Assembly (NCBI GenBank): GCA_902577425.1
Contig: CACGZD010000006.1
Span: forward strand, 1 to 64,000
Direction: 5' to 3'
From: an uncultured Alphaproteobacteria bacterium
GTDB taxonomy: Bacteria > Pseudomonadota > Alphaproteobacteria > HIMB59 > GCA-002718135
DNA: 64,000 bases
The first letter of the stretch is position 1. Each line of letters opens with the position of its first letter. Below the pieces are notes generated by a model that did not search any database, was not told the origin of the DNA, and saw only the letters and a program-made list of their open reading frames with translations. Of this stretch, positions 26,750 through 35,817 are shown one piece after another. The position numbers and the translations under genes are program-made.

Positions 26750-27764
26750 TTCAAAAGTATTAGAAGAAGCATTAAGTATACCATCAATAATTGAAAATTT
26801 TTCAAATATTGATAACAATCCTTATATTGAAACAGCTAATTTGATTAATCAAAAAAAAATTAAATATATTGTTACTATAGCTAGAGGAACATCAGATTGT
26901 GCTGCTCTTTATAGCTCTTATATTTTTGCTAAATATCTCGGTCTACCTACTTATAGTATGCCTCCTTCAATTATTACTCTTGAAAAATCCCATTTTGATT
27001 TTTCAGAGGCTTTAGTTATTATAATTACTCAATCAGGTAAAAGTTCTGACTTAATTGAATGTGAAAAAAAATCAAAAGAAATGGGAGCAAAAACTATTTT
27101 AATTTCAAATAATGAAAATAGTCCAATAAATAATCAGTCTAACTATTTTTTTAATATGTTTGCTGATGAGGAGAAAAGTGTTGCTGCAACTAAATCATTT
27201 GTTCAAACTTTGTTAATATTAATAAAGTTTGTTTTTTATTGCTTAGAAAAAAAAGATATAAATGATGATATAAAAAATTTAAGTGAGTTTCTTTTGAGAG
27301 ATTCTAATAATCAGTGGGAAACGGAGATAGTAGACAATACCATTAATACAGGATTTATACTTGGCAGAGGTGTTGGCTTCGCACTTTCAAATGAAATATC
27401 TCTTAAGTTTAAAGAATTATGCCAAGAAATGATAGAGCCATTTAGTAGTGCTGAAGTGATGCATGGGCCTAAAAGTTTAATTCAAGACTCATTTAAACTC
27501 TTTATTTTAGAAATGAATGACAACAGTGGTTTAACTGTTAAAAAAGATAGTAATGAAATTACCAATTATACAAAATTAATTTATAATATTTCTTCAAATA
27601 ATGAATCCAAAACAAGCTTTTTCTATCCACCAAATAAAATAACTGAATTAGATTCAGTGGTAATGATGACAAAATTTTATCCTTGGATCATCCGCTATTC
27701 TTTAAGCAAAGGACTTAATCCTGATAAACCACGTTATTTAACAAAAATAACAGAAACATTTTAA
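26742..27764 (+). CDS. SIS-domain protein, glucosamine-6-phosphate deaminase-like (NagB-II/AgaS type)
   Basis: 340 residues from ATG 26742, which overlaps the end of nagA (ATGAATAA). An upstream ATG at 26727 is possible. Two SIS domains resemble the C-terminal half of GlmS without the amidotransferase domain: TIARGTSDCAALYSSYIF, IIITQSGKSSDLIECEK and ILGRGVGFALSNEISLKFKEL, ending DKPRYLTKITETF. Such proteins act as hexosamine-6-phosphate deaminase/isomerases. Being coupled to nagA it most likely converts GlcN-6-P to fructose-6-P and ammonia, substituting for classical NagB. Confidence 0.88.
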   Translation: MNNSKVLEEALSIPSIIENFSNIDNNPYIETANLINQKKIKYIVTIARGTSDCAALYSSYIFAKYLGLPTYSMPPSIITLEKSHFDFSEALVIIITQSGKSSDLIECEKKSKEMGAKTILISNNENSPINNQSNYFFNMFADEEKSVAATKSFVQTLLILIKFVFYCLEKKDINDDIKNLSEFLLRDSNNQWETEIVDNTINTGFILGRGVGFALSNEISLKFKELCQEMIEPFSSAEVMHGPKSLIQDSFKLFILEMNDNSGLTVKKDSNEITNYTKLIYNISSNNESKTSFFYPPNKITELDSVVMMTKFYPWIIRYSLSKGLNPDKPRYLTKITETF

Positions 27765-27769
27765 AACAT

Positions 27770-29389
27770 TTGGATAATTTTGATATAGTTATTGTTGGAG
27801 CTGGTTCAGCTGGATGTATAGTTAGTAATCAAATAATTAAAAATACGAACTTAAAAGTATTATTAATTGAAGCAGGGCCAGGTGATAATAGTCCAACTAT
27901 CCAAGTACCCCTTGGTTATGGTATGACTTTCTATCACAAAAAAATGAATTGGAATTTTTATTCTAAAGCACAAAAGAATTTAAATAATCGAGAAATTTAT
28001 TATCCACGAGGAAAAGTTTTAGGAGGATCTGGATCAATTAATGCTATGATTTATGCACGAGGATTAAGTTCAGATTTTCAAAATTGGAATTTAAGTAGTG
28101 ATTGGTCTTGGGAAAATATTAAAGCTACCTATGATCAAATAGAATTTACTGTTAGTGATAAAACAAATATATTACCTCCTAATAAAATTCCAGTAAATGA
28201 TGTAAGCAAAAAACATCATCTCATATTAAGAAATTTTTTTGATGCAGCTAATGATTTTAAATTTAACTTTAATAAACAACTAAAAACATCTCTAGAAAAT
28301 CAAGTTGGAAATTACAATGTTAACATATTTAACGGATTTAGAACTTCATCATCTAAAGTTTTTTTAAAACCTATAATCAAACATCCTAATTTAACTATTT
28401 TTACTAAAACAGAAGTTTTAAAATTAAATTATGAAAATAATAAAATAATAAGTTTAAAGATTAAGCACAAAAATAAAGTAATTTCAGTAAAACCAAAGAT
28501 AGGTACAATCTTATCAAGTGGAGCAATAATGACACCTTATCTTTTGCTAAAATCAGGTATAGGTAATGCCGAAGAACTAAATAATTATAATATCCCTATC
28601 AATTTACACAGTCCTCATATTGGTAAAAATTTACAAGATCATTTAGGTTTAGATTACTTATACAAAACATCTATGACGACTTTAAATTATGATCTAGGTA
28701 CTTGGAGTGGAAGAATAAAATCAATTTTAAAATATTTATATAATAGAACAGGTCCTTTTGCATTAAGCCTCAATCAAGGAGGAGGGTATATTAATTGGAA
28801 TTCTTTAGACCCTTACCCTAACATTCAACTATATTTTAACCCATTAACTTATTCAGTTTCTTATAAAAAAAATAGACCTTTACTTAAAACTGATAAATTT
28901 AATGGTTTTATCATTGGCTTTAATTCATGTAGGCCAAAAAGCCTTGGGGAAGTTAAATTAAGAGCATCTAAAACAGATTATTTACCAAGTATAGATCCAA
29001 AATATTTAAGTGATGAAAGAGATATTCATGATTTATATTCGGCTTTTGATTTTATTAGAAACTTTTCAACAAATAGACACTTAAAAGAAATAATTGATTC
29101 ATCAGTAAATATTACTCCAATAAATGCAAATAATGAGGAATTACTTGGCCACTTTAAATCAAATGCTGGCACTGTTTATCATCCTTGTGGAACATGTCGT
29201 ATGAGTAAAGATATTAATTCAGGCGTTGTCTCTGAAAAACTAAAAGTTCATGGTATTAAAAATTTATGGATAGTGGATGCTTCTATTATGCCAAATATTA
29301 CATCAGGAAATATCAATGCCCCTGTTATGATGCTATCATATTTATCTAGTAAAATTATTATAGAAGAATTAAAACAAAAATATAAATGA
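27770..29389 (+). CDS. GMC-family FAD-dependent oxidoreductase
   Basis: 539 residues starting at TTG, 5 bases after the previous stop. The FAD-binding motif is DIVIVGAGSAGCIVSNQI at the N-terminus, with GGSGSINAMIYARG (GMC signature 1), SSGAIMTPYLLLKSGIG (signature 2) and the catalytic C-terminal His/Asn region YHPCGTCRM...NITSGNINAP. The family includes choline, glucose and sugar-alcohol dehydrogenases. In this setting it may oxidise a sugar. The next gene overlaps by 4 bases and is a sugar-acid dehydratase-like protein, so the two may act in order. No signal peptide is visible. Confidence 0.9.
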   Translation: MDNFDIVIVGAGSAGCIVSNQIIKNTNLKVLLIEAGPGDNSPTIQVPLGYGMTFYHKKMNWNFYSKAQKNLNNREIYYPRGKVLGGSGSINAMIYARGLSSDFQNWNLSSDWSWENIKATYDQIEFTVSDKTNILPPNKIPVNDVSKKHHLILRNFFDAANDFKFNFNKQLKTSLENQVGNYNVNIFNGFRTSSSKVFLKPIIKHPNLTIFTKTEVLKLNYENNKIISLKIKHKNKVISVKPKIGTILSSGAIMTPYLLLKSGIGNAEELNNYNIPINLHSPHIGKNLQDHLGLDYLYKTSMTTLNYDLGTWSGRIKSILKYLYNRTGPFALSLNQGGGYINWNSLDPYPNIQLYFNPLTYSVSYKKNRPLLKTDKFNGFIIGFNSCRPKSLGEVKLRASKTDYLPSIDPKYLSDERDIHDLYSAFDFIRNFSTNRHLKEIIDSSVNITPINANNEELLGHFKSNAGTVYHPCGTCRMSKDINSGVVSEKLKVHGIKNLWIVDASIMPNITSGNINAPVMMLSYLSSKIIIEELKQKYK

Positions 29390-30483
29390 AAATAAAGAAA
29401 TTAGAAACTTTTACCAAACCATTTGTAAGTTTTGTTAAAGTTACTTTAGAAGATGGCTCAACTGGAATTGGGCAAATGTCAACTTATCATGCTGATATAA
29501 CAGCACAAATATTTCATAAACAGGTTTGTCCTTGGATTTTAGGAAAGAACTATGAAGATTTTGAAGACATTGAAAACTTAATATTAGAAAAAGAACATAA
29601 ATTTCCTGGCTCTTATTTATTACGTGCAATTGCTGGTTTGGATACAGCATTATGGGACCTAAAAGGAAAACTAAAAAAGTTACCAGTTGTTTCATTAATT
29701 GGTGGCAATCCTGGTTTTCTAAAAATTTATGGATCATCTATGAAAAGAGATATTCAGCCTTATGATGAAGCAAAAAGATTTAAAACTCTTCAAGATGAAA
29801 AAGGTGTAAGTGCATTCAAATTTAGAATTGGATCAGAATGTGGAAGAGGAAAAGATGAATGGGAAGGTAGAACAGAAGAAATTGTTAGATTAATTAACAA
29901 AGAACTTGATATATCTACATCTAAACTAGTTGATGCAAATAGCTGCTACTCTTCTGAGCAAGCAATAGAGATTGGCAAGTTACTTATAGATAATAATATA
30001 ACTCATTTTGAAGAACCGTGCCCTTATTGGGACCCAGAAGAAACAAAAAAAGTTACAGAAGCACTAGAAATTGATGTCACAGGAGGAGAACAAGATTGTG
30101 ATTTTAGAATATGGAAAGATATGATTGATAGAAAAATTGTTAATATATTTCAGCCAGATGTTATGTACATGGGAGGACTAACAAGAATCTTAAAGCTAGC
30201 TAATATGATTAATAAGTCTGGTTTTACGTGCACACCTCATGCTGCAAATTTATCTCTTGTCACAGTTTGTACAATGCATTTTTTAAAGGCTATACCCAAT
30301 GCTGGTAAATACTTAGAATACAGTATTGAGGGTGAAGATTATTATCCATGGCAGAAAAATTTATTTTCTAAACATCCATTCAATATTATTGAAGGAAATG
30401 TTGAAATTTCTGATGATCCTGGATGGGGCGTTGAAATTAATAAAAATTGGCTTGAAACATCAGATTATAAAATTTCTGAATAG
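29386..30483 (+). CDS. Enolase superfamily, mandelate racemase-like sugar-acid dehydratase
   Basis: 365 residues, start ATG overlapping the GMC gene stop (ATGA). Metal ligands of the superfamily are visible: Asp in KLVDANSCYS, Glu in HFEEPCPYW and Glu in TGGEQDCDF. Catalytic candidates are Lys in the FKFRIG strand and the His in CTPHAANLSL with Asp in FQPDVMYMGG. This pattern fits the MR subgroup of sugar-acid dehydratases and racemases. The acid is not identified, and no KDG-type aldolase or kinase is in the window. Confidence 0.88.
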   Translation: MKIKKLETFTKPFVSFVKVTLEDGSTGIGQMSTYHADITAQIFHKQVCPWILGKNYEDFEDIENLILEKEHKFPGSYLLRAIAGLDTALWDLKGKLKKLPVVSLIGGNPGFLKIYGSSMKRDIQPYDEAKRFKTLQDEKGVSAFKFRIGSECGRGKDEWEGRTEEIVRLINKELDISTSKLVDANSCYSSEQAIEIGKLLIDNNITHFEEPCPYWDPEETKKVTEALEIDVTGGEQDCDFRIWKDMIDRKIVNIFQPDVMYMGGLTRILKLANMINKSGFTCTPHAANLSLVTVCTMHFLKAIPNAGKYLEYSIEGEDYYPWQKNLFSKHPFNIIEGNVEISDDPGWGVEINKNWLETSDYKISE

Positions 30484-30537
30484 GATTGAATTGAATTAAG
30501 TTAAAATATATAATCTTTATAAAAAAGGTAATTATAT

Positions 30538-30726
30538 ATGGCTACTTATGAATGTTCTAAGTGTGGAATGTCTGTAAACGCAACATGTGGTAAATGTGAT
30601 GATCCATTAATTGATGATACAATTGATGTAAATGGTACTTCTGTTCAAGTTTCAAAATGTCCTAATGATCATGGCAAAATAAAATCACCAAGTTGTTGTG
30701 GTGAAGATATGTCTTGCACGTTATAA
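30538..30726 (+). CDS. Small zinc-ribbon protein
   Basis: 62 residues with ten cysteines, including ECSKCGMSVNATCGKCDDP at the N-terminus and SPSCCGEDMSCTL at the C-terminus. The arrangement suggests one or two structural zinc sites. I do not know its function. The ribosome-binding site AAAAAGGTAA sits 7 bases before the ATG. It is a stand-alone gene, plus strand, convergent with the alpha/beta hydrolase 5 bases away. Confidence 0.8.
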   Translation: MATYECSKCGMSVNATCGKCDDPLIDDTIDVNGTSVQVSKCPNDHGKIKSPSCCGEDMSCTL

Positions 30727-30731
30727 AAAAA

Positions 30732-31526
30732 CTATTTTAAAAAATTTTTAATTTCTAAATTTACCAATTTAGATTTTTCATAATACGCCATATGCTTCAT
30801 TGATTTAATAATTTTTATTTGACTGTTTTTAATTTCTTTATGTAATTTCATACTCATTTTAGGTGTAGAATTTATATCTTTTTCGCCAGTAATTATTAAA
30901 GTTGGAAAAGTAAATTTATTAAAATTGATTTTTTCATTATTAGATTTAGTAAATAATTTATATACTGGTAAAAAATTTTCTTTTTTATTTTTTTCTAATA
31001 TTTTATAAAATTTTTTATATATTTTAGGATTTTCTTTTAAATACTTTTCTGAAAACCATCTTTTAATTGCTATATTTGAAATACTACTTCCCTTAAGTGC
31101 CAATTGATACCTTGAAAATACTAAATCTTTTTCTTTTTTTGATCTTTTATAAACTGAAGAAATTAATACTAACTTATTAATTTTTTTTTTAAAATTATTG
31201 CAAAATTGGAGAGCAATTAAACTTCCTATTGAAAAACCTATTAAATTAACTTTTGTAAAACCTAGATAATTTATAAGGTTATTTAATTGAATACTTAAAT
31301 TTTGATAGTTTATTTTTTTTAAATTTTTTTTTGTCATACCATGATTTAATAAATCATAGAAAAGAATATTCTTTTTAAAATATTTTTTTTGATTAGACCA
31401 AGCTGAACTATCTAATCCAACTCCATGAATAAAAATTGTGGGGATATTTTTTTTATCTAAGTGGTATTCATAGTAAGTGTCATTTTTATCATAACCTTTT
31501 ATAAATTTGTTGGTTATGGTTTGCAT
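30732..31526 (-). CDS. Alpha/beta hydrolase
   Basis: 264 residues. The oxyanion strand is IPTIFIHGVGLDSSAW, the nucleophile elbow GFSIGSLIALQF (Ser near residue 97), the acid probably Asp in ITGEKDINSTP and the His in MKHMAYYEKS. This is the 3-oxoadipate enol-lactonase/BphD-like shape, with specificity unknown. The ATG overlaps the stop of the upstream LLM monooxygenase, so the two are co-translated and may act on the same substrate. Confidence 0.83.
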   Translation of the reverse strand: MQTITNKFIKGYDKNDTYYEYHLDKKNIPTIFIHGVGLDSSAWSNQKKYFKKNILFYDLLNHGMTKKNLKKINYQNLSIQLNNLINYLGFTKVNLIGFSIGSLIALQFCNNFKKKINKLVLISSVYKRSKKEKDLVFSRYQLALKGSSISNIAIKRWFSEKYLKENPKIYKKFYKILEKNKKENFLPVYKLFTKSNNEKINFNKFTFPTLIITGEKDINSTPKMSMKLHKEIKNSQIKIIKSMKHMAYYEKSKLVNLEIKNFLK

Positions 31527-32698
31527 TAAGATGCTTGTTTAATTCTAGCCTTACTCTTATCTTTAAAATGAGGTATTACTTTTTCAGTAAACATTTTAAT
31601 ACTATTCATACAATCTTTATGATTTACACCTGGAAAATTTGACCACACTTGCAAGTATTTTAAGTTTAATTCTGATTGTAATTCTTCAATTTTCGAAATA
31701 ACATAGTCAATTGTACCAAACAGCATATTACGCTCATGGAGAAAGTCATAATTAAGTAAATCAAGTTTATTTTCAGTTTTTGGAAGTTCTTCATCAGGAT
31801 TCATATGATTACCTAAGCCTCTCCAATGACATACCCACTTAATATAATTTATCATTTGTTCGCCAGCTTTTTCCTTAGCTTCTTCCATCGAATTAGCTAA
31901 AAACATATCTCTTACCAAACATATTCCTTCGCCCATTTCGACATTTCTTTTTTCAATTTTTGATTTAGCATTTTTGTAAACCTCAAAACGTTTTTTTAGA
32001 GTTTTAACTGTAGGTATCCACATTATAGTATTGATATTATTTTTTGCTGCCCACTCTATAGAACTGTTACTATCTACTACTTGCCAAAGAGGAGGGTGGG
32101 GTTTCTGAATGGTTCTAGGCACAATACTTAATTTCTTTAAAATTTTTGTTTTAATATCCATAAATTCTTCATCAGGAGGGCTCATACTATGATTCCATTC
32201 AAAATTTGGAGTAGGGTATGTATAAAATTCACCCTTGTGTTCAAAAAATTTTTCAGACCATGCTTTTTTTAATATTGTTATTGTTTCTTCAAATAATCTA
32301 AAATTTTTTTCATTATTCTTTGTGTCTGCCTCCGGATTAATGTTTAAGGCTTCTCTTCCATAAATTCCTCTTCCAATTCCAGCCTCGACTCTTCCATTAG
32401 ATAATTGATCTAATAAGGCTATATCTTCAGCTATTCTTATTGGATTCCAAAAAGTAATAATACTTGCAGCTTGACCTATACGAATATTATTTGTTCTTGC
32501 AGCTATATCTGCACTTAACATTAGTGGGTTGGGGCATATTTCCATTCCTTCATGACTAAAATGATGTTCAGTGAACCAAATAGAGTCCCAATTATTTTGA
32601 TCACAATAAATGGATATTTCTCTTATTTCATCTAAGATTTGATTATATTTTTTTTTATTATTCCAATTTGTTGAATTACAAAAATAACCGAATTTCAT
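31526..32698 (-). CDS. LLM-class flavin-dependent monooxygenase
   Basis: 390 residues from the ATG at 32698, which has GGAGGGTAGGT directly upstream; the 12-codon N-terminal extension in the same frame is leader sequence. The bacterial luciferase-like barrel is shown by MKFGYFCNSTNW, IWFTEHHFSHEG, the NIRIGQAASIITFWNPIRIAEDIALLDQLSNGR region and VEAGIGRGI. It uses FMNH2 from a partner reductase not seen here. Coupling to an alpha/beta hydrolase suggests Baeyer-Villiger-type or desulfonation-type attack followed by hydrolysis. Its leader (32699-32773) can fold and is more GC-rich than its surroundings. Confidence 0.87.
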   Translation of the reverse strand: MKFGYFCNSTNWNNKKKYNQILDEIREISIYCDQNNWDSIWFTEHHFSHEGMEICPNPLMLSADIAARTNNIRIGQAASIITFWNPIRIAEDIALLDQLSNGRVEAGIGRGIYGREALNINPEADTKNNEKNFRLFEETITILKKAWSEKFFEHKGEFYTYPTPNFEWNHSMSPPDEEFMDIKTKILKKLSIVPRTIQKPHPPLWQVVDSNSSIEWAAKNNINTIMWIPTVKTLKKRFEVYKNAKSKIEKRNVEMGEGICLVRDMFLANSMEEAKEKAGEQMINYIKWVCHWRGLGNHMNPDEELPKTENKLDLLNYDFLHERNMLFGTIDYVISKIEELQSELNLKYLQVWSNFPGVNHKDCMNSIKMFTEKVIPHFKDKSKARIKQAS

Positions 32699-32773
32699 AC
32701 CTACCCTCCAACTTTTGTAGGCGACCGATCCCACTTTCGTATTTTACGACGAGTTATGTATCGCAATATACAT
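32699..32773 (-). promoter_or_regulatory. Foldable 5' leader of the LLM monooxygenase
   Basis: Three hairpins can form: CCTAC/GTAGG enclosing GGAGG (32700-32721), TCGT/ACGA (32737-32749) and ATGTAT/ATACAT (32756-32773). Base composition is more GC-rich than the surroundings. No known riboswitch class recognised. Confidence 0.35.
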
Positions 32774-32870
32774 AGTATTCTTTACTGAGAAAAAAACAAT
32801 AAATATGTAATAAATTGTTAATTAAAACTGTGATAATGTTAATTTATTTAATAAAAGCTTTAATTTATTA

Positions 32871-33530
32871 ATGATTAAAAATATAATATTCGATTTTGAT
32901 GGAGTTCTGGTGGATAGTGAGAAACTTGTTGGTCAGGCTTTTGCACAATATTTGATAAATAGAAATATCCCATTTTCTGAACAAGAATTTGCACTTTATG
33001 CTGGAAAAAAAACTATACATATAATTCAAGAACTTTCTGAAAAATTTAATATTGAAAATCAAAAAATTTTTTTTGATGATATTATGAAAATTGCCTTAGA
33101 TATTTTTGTAAATGAATTAACACCAGTACCAGGAGTAGAAAGTTTTTTAAAAAATTCAAATTGTAATTTTTTTATTGGATCTAATAGTATGAAAGAAAGA
33201 ATTCTTATAGGTTTAAAAAAAGTAAATTTCGAAAGTTATTTTAAAGAAGATAAAATATTTTCTTTTGATATGGTGAGTAATCCAAAACCAGAGCCAGATG
33301 TATATTTAAAAGCAATAGAAACTTATAAACTAAATAAAGATGAAACAATTATTATTGAAGATAGTGCAGTAGGAGTAACTGCAGGCGTAAAAGCAGGTGT
33401 AAAAGTTGTGGGCTTAACTGCTGGAGGACATTGGTTTCCTAATAGATCAAAACAAGAATTACTAGATGCAGGAGCTGATTTAATTATTGATAGTTATATT
33501 GATTTATCTAAACAAATTATAGACTTATGA
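32871..33530 (+). CDS. HAD-family phosphatase / beta-phosphoglucomutase-like
   Basis: 219 residues with the HAD nucleophile motif FDFDGVLVDSE at the N-terminus, motif II Ser in FIGSNSMKER, Lys in SNPKPEPDVYL and the terminal acids IIIEDSAVGVTAG. The helical cap begins directly after motif I, as in beta-phosphoglucomutase and sugar-phosphate phosphatases. It overlaps the next gene by 4 bases. Substrate unknown. Confidence 0.87.
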   Translation: MIKNIIFDFDGVLVDSEKLVGQAFAQYLINRNIPFSEQEFALYAGKKTIHIIQELSEKFNIENQKIFFDDIMKIALDIFVNELTPVPGVESFLKNSNCNFFIGSNSMKERILIGLKKVNFESYFKEDKIFSFDMVSNPKPEPDVYLKAIETYKLNKDETIIIEDSAVGVTAGVKAGVKVVGLTAGGHWFPNRSKQELLDAGADLIIDSYIDLSKQIIDL

Positions 33531-33991
33531 CTGAAGGACCATTAGTTAAAGGAAATCCTCTAAGAATTTCAGTCTATGCATTATTTTTTTGTTATATTAT
33601 TGGGGAATTTATTTTACCAAAGTATCATTTAATTTATATTATTAATTTAATAGGCATAATTGGTTTAATTATTAGTCTAATATTTTTCATTTCTGGATTT
33701 GAAATTTTTAAATCTTATAAAGAAAACCCTGTTCCAACTTCAGCTTCTAAAAGATTAATTAAAACTGGAATTTTTGCATATACTCGCAATCCTATTTATT
33801 TATCCTTTGTTTTATTCCATTTTAGTATGTTTCTTGTTTTTGAAAATGTTATGTATTTTTTAACTTCTATAATATTGTTTATATGGATACATAATTATGT
33901 AATTAAACCAGAAGAAGAATATCTGACTAATACTTTTGGAGATGAATACATAAGATATAAAGAAGCTGTTAGTAAATGGATTATTTTTTAA
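33527..33991 (+). CDS. Isoprenylcysteine carboxyl methyltransferase-like membrane protein
   Basis: 154 residues with about four membrane helices and the family C-terminus: YTRNPIYLSFVLFH followed by KPEEEYLTNTFGDEYIRYKEAV, the SAM-binding core of the ICMT/PEMT-like bacterial proteins. It is coupled to the HAD gene (ATGA-type overlap). The bacterial substrate is unknown; lipid or small-molecule methylation is possible. Confidence 0.83.
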   Translation: MTEGPLVKGNPLRISVYALFFCYIIGEFILPKYHLIYIINLIGIIGLIISLIFFISGFEIFKSYKENPVPTSASKRLIKTGIFAYTRNPIYLSFVLFHFSMFLVFENVMYFLTSIILFIWIHNYVIKPEEEYLTNTFGDEYIRYKEAVSKWIIF

Positions 33992-34019
33992 TATAGAAGT
34001 ATATAAGAGATTTAGAGTT

Positions 34020-34214
34020 ATGATTAAATTATTAATATTTTTTATAATATTAATAAGTCATAATAGATATGCCCAATACGACTCTAAAGACAAAAATAGA
34101 GTAATAGATACTTCTGATCAAATAATAATTTTATATAATTTAGCTAAAAAAAATATTGAAGATAAAGAATTAAAAAATGAAATATTAAATTTTAATTATA
34201 TATTAAATTTTTAA
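34020..34214 (+). CDS. Possible small secreted protein
   Basis: 64 residues with a signal-peptide-like start (MIKLLIFFIILISHNRYAQ, potential cleavage after AQ) followed by a charged helix. It overlaps the convergent glycerate kinase gene by 23 bases at the 3' end. The frame may be real but the evidence is composition only. Confidence 0.35.
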   Translation: MIKLLIFFIILISHNRYAQYDSKDKNRVIDTSDQIIILYNLAKKNIEDKELKNEILNFNYILNF

Positions 34215-35052
34215 TTCTTTGATTTTTATCAATTTTGATCACTATGTCAGCTTTTTTTGGCAGTACTTTAATCATAAATTTAGTAATTTTTTCATAATGA
34301 GATATAAAATATTTCAATTCTTTTTTATTCATGATTTTTTTATTATGTTTTTTTATCATCATTTTTTCTTGTTTAGATCTCCAATTTAAAACATAGTCAA
34401 AACTTGGAGATTTTAAAAAAATTTTCTTTCCAAACAGATTAAATAAATTTGCATATTCATTTTTTAATTTTTGATTATAAAAATTTCTCCATATCATTTC
34501 AGGATCTTCTTTTTTTTCTAAAAAATTAATATTTTTATATAAATATTTTTTTTGTATTGGGGGTGTTCCACAACACCATCCTTCAAGCATTAAAATATCA
34601 GCTTTTTTTATTATTTTTTCTCTTTTCTTTGAACGATCATCCTTAAGTTTATCAAATATAGGTTTAATAATAGGATACTTCTTATTTTGAAACGAAATAA
34701 TATCCTTTGTTAATTTATTTATATCATGTGTTCCTGGAACACCTCTAGTAATTAAGAGTGGGTGGATTTTTTTTGACAATATTAGTCTTTCTTTTTTTGA
34801 TAAATAATAATCATCTAAACTTAATGTTAATATTTTTTTTTTATAAAATTTAGAAACATTTTTTTCAATAATTTTTAGTAAGGTTGATTTACCAATACCT
34901 TGAGACCCAGAAATCAAAATTTTTTTTTGTTTTGAATTAGCAATATTGTCAATTATAGGTAATATATATTTACTTATGTATTTTTTTGGAAATTTTTTCT
35001 TAGTTAAAATGTTTAAGTCATTACTTATTGAATTGACAATTTTATTTTTCAT
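34192..35052 (-). CDS. D-glycerate 3-kinase (plant/yeast Tda10-type P-loop kinase)
   Basis: 286 residues. Walker A is ISGSQGIGKSTLLKII near residues 46-60, followed by SLDDYYLSKKERL and the long Lys/Arg-rich linker. The conserved RGVPGTHD and LEGWCCGTPP strings match D-glycerate 3-kinase/phosphoribulokinase-like proteins. It would phosphorylate glycerate from photorespiration-like glycolate use or sugar-acid breakdown. It is alone on the minus strand, divergent from the YihX-like phosphatase. Confidence 0.82.
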   Translation of the reverse strand: MKNKIVNSISNDLNILTKKKFPKKYISKYILPIIDNIANSKQKKILISGSQGIGKSTLLKIIEKNVSKFYKKKILTLSLDDYYLSKKERLILSKKIHPLLITRGVPGTHDINKLTKDIISFQNKKYPIIKPIFDKLKDDRSKKREKIIKKADILMLEGWCCGTPPIQKKYLYKNINFLEKKEDPEMIWRNFYNQKLKNEYANLFNLFGKKIFLKSPSFDYVLNWRSKQEKMMIKKHNKKIMNKKELKYFISHYEKITKFMIKVLPKKADIVIKIDKNQRIKNLIYN

Positions 35053-35112
35053 AATATTTATGTATCAATTTACTATATTAAAGCTAAGAGTATATAGAAA
35101 GTATAGCAACTT

Positions 35113-35706
35113 ATGAAATTTTTATTTGATTTAGGTGGTGTATTTTTTGATTGGGATCCTAAATTTTTTTTTAAAAAAATAATTTCTGACAATGATGAAA
35201 TGGATTTTTTTTTAACAAAAGTTTGCAATGATGAATGGAATTTAGCCCAAGACTCAGGGCGCAGCATTGAAGATGGAGAAAAAGATATTATTAGAAAATT
35301 TCCTCAATATGAAAATCTTATCAGGCAATACTATCCAAATCATAGAAAAATGATTAAAGGAATTTTTCAGTCTTCAGTTAATATTTTAATAAAATTAAAA
35401 CAAGATAATTATGAATGTTTCGTTCTATCTAACTGGTCTTCTGAAACATTTATAGATATACCTAAAGAATTCAAATTTATGGAAAATTTTGATGGTTTGT
35501 TGATTTCTGGAGAAGATAAGCTTGTTAAACCTGATCCTAAAATTTATTTATTAGCTATAGATAGATTTAATTTAGATCCACAAAATACTGTATTTATTGA
35601 TGATAAGTTAGTAAATATTGAAGCTGCTAAAAAACTAGGATTTAAAACAATACATTTGACTAATCCTAATACAATTGAAGCTGAGATAAATAAGTTTATA
35701 AAATAA
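35113..35706 (+). CDS. HAD-family hydrolase, YihX-like sugar-1-phosphate phosphatase
   Basis: 197 residues. Motif I is FDLGGVFFDWDP, where Gly replaces the usual second Asp neighbour as in YihX-type proteins. Motif II is VLSNWSSET, Lys in KLVKPDPKIY and terminal acids in VFIDDKLVNIEAA. It probably hydrolyses alpha-D-glucose-1-phosphate or a related phosphate. Adjacent to the alpha-glucoside operon but on the opposite strand. Confidence 0.85.
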   Translation: MKFLFDLGGVFFDWDPKFFFKKIISDNDEMDFFLTKVCNDEWNLAQDSGRSIEDGEKDIIRKFPQYENLIRQYYPNHRKMIKGIFQSSVNILIKLKQDNYECFVLSNWSSETFIDIPKEFKFMENFDGLLISGEDKLVKPDPKIYLLAIDRFNLDPQNTVFIDDKLVNIEAAKKLGFKTIHLTNPNTIEAEINKFIK

Positions 35707-35755
35707 AATAAAGTCATTAAATATAATTTAAATTTAATTTTATTAAAAAAATCAT

Positions 35756-35817
35756 TGAGCAGAGAAGTTTGCCAGAGGAATACTTCTAGGAGGAAATAAT
35801 ATGAAACTCTCTGCTCA
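35756..35817 (-). terminator. Large hairpin with T-run: possible minus-strand terminator or sRNA
   Basis: On the plus strand TGAGCAGAGAAGTTT (35756-35770) pairs with AAACTCTCTGCTCA (35804-35817) through 14 pairs and one bulge. Read on the minus strand the stem is followed after 4 bases by seven T (complement of 35745-35751). The loop contains TTTCCTCCT. An alternative pairing AGAAGT 35763-35768 with ACTTCT 35782-35787 exists. It may simply end the aglK transcript. Confidence 0.5.

Noticed and set aside
31981-32000. AAAACGTTTT inside the LLM gene as a third LacI operator
   Set aside because: Lacks the flanking CC and GG of the other two sites and lies within coding sequence.
32699-32734. 12-codon N-terminal extension of the LLM monooxygenase
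   Set aside because: GGAGGG lies inside this stretch directly before the family-like start MKFGYF.
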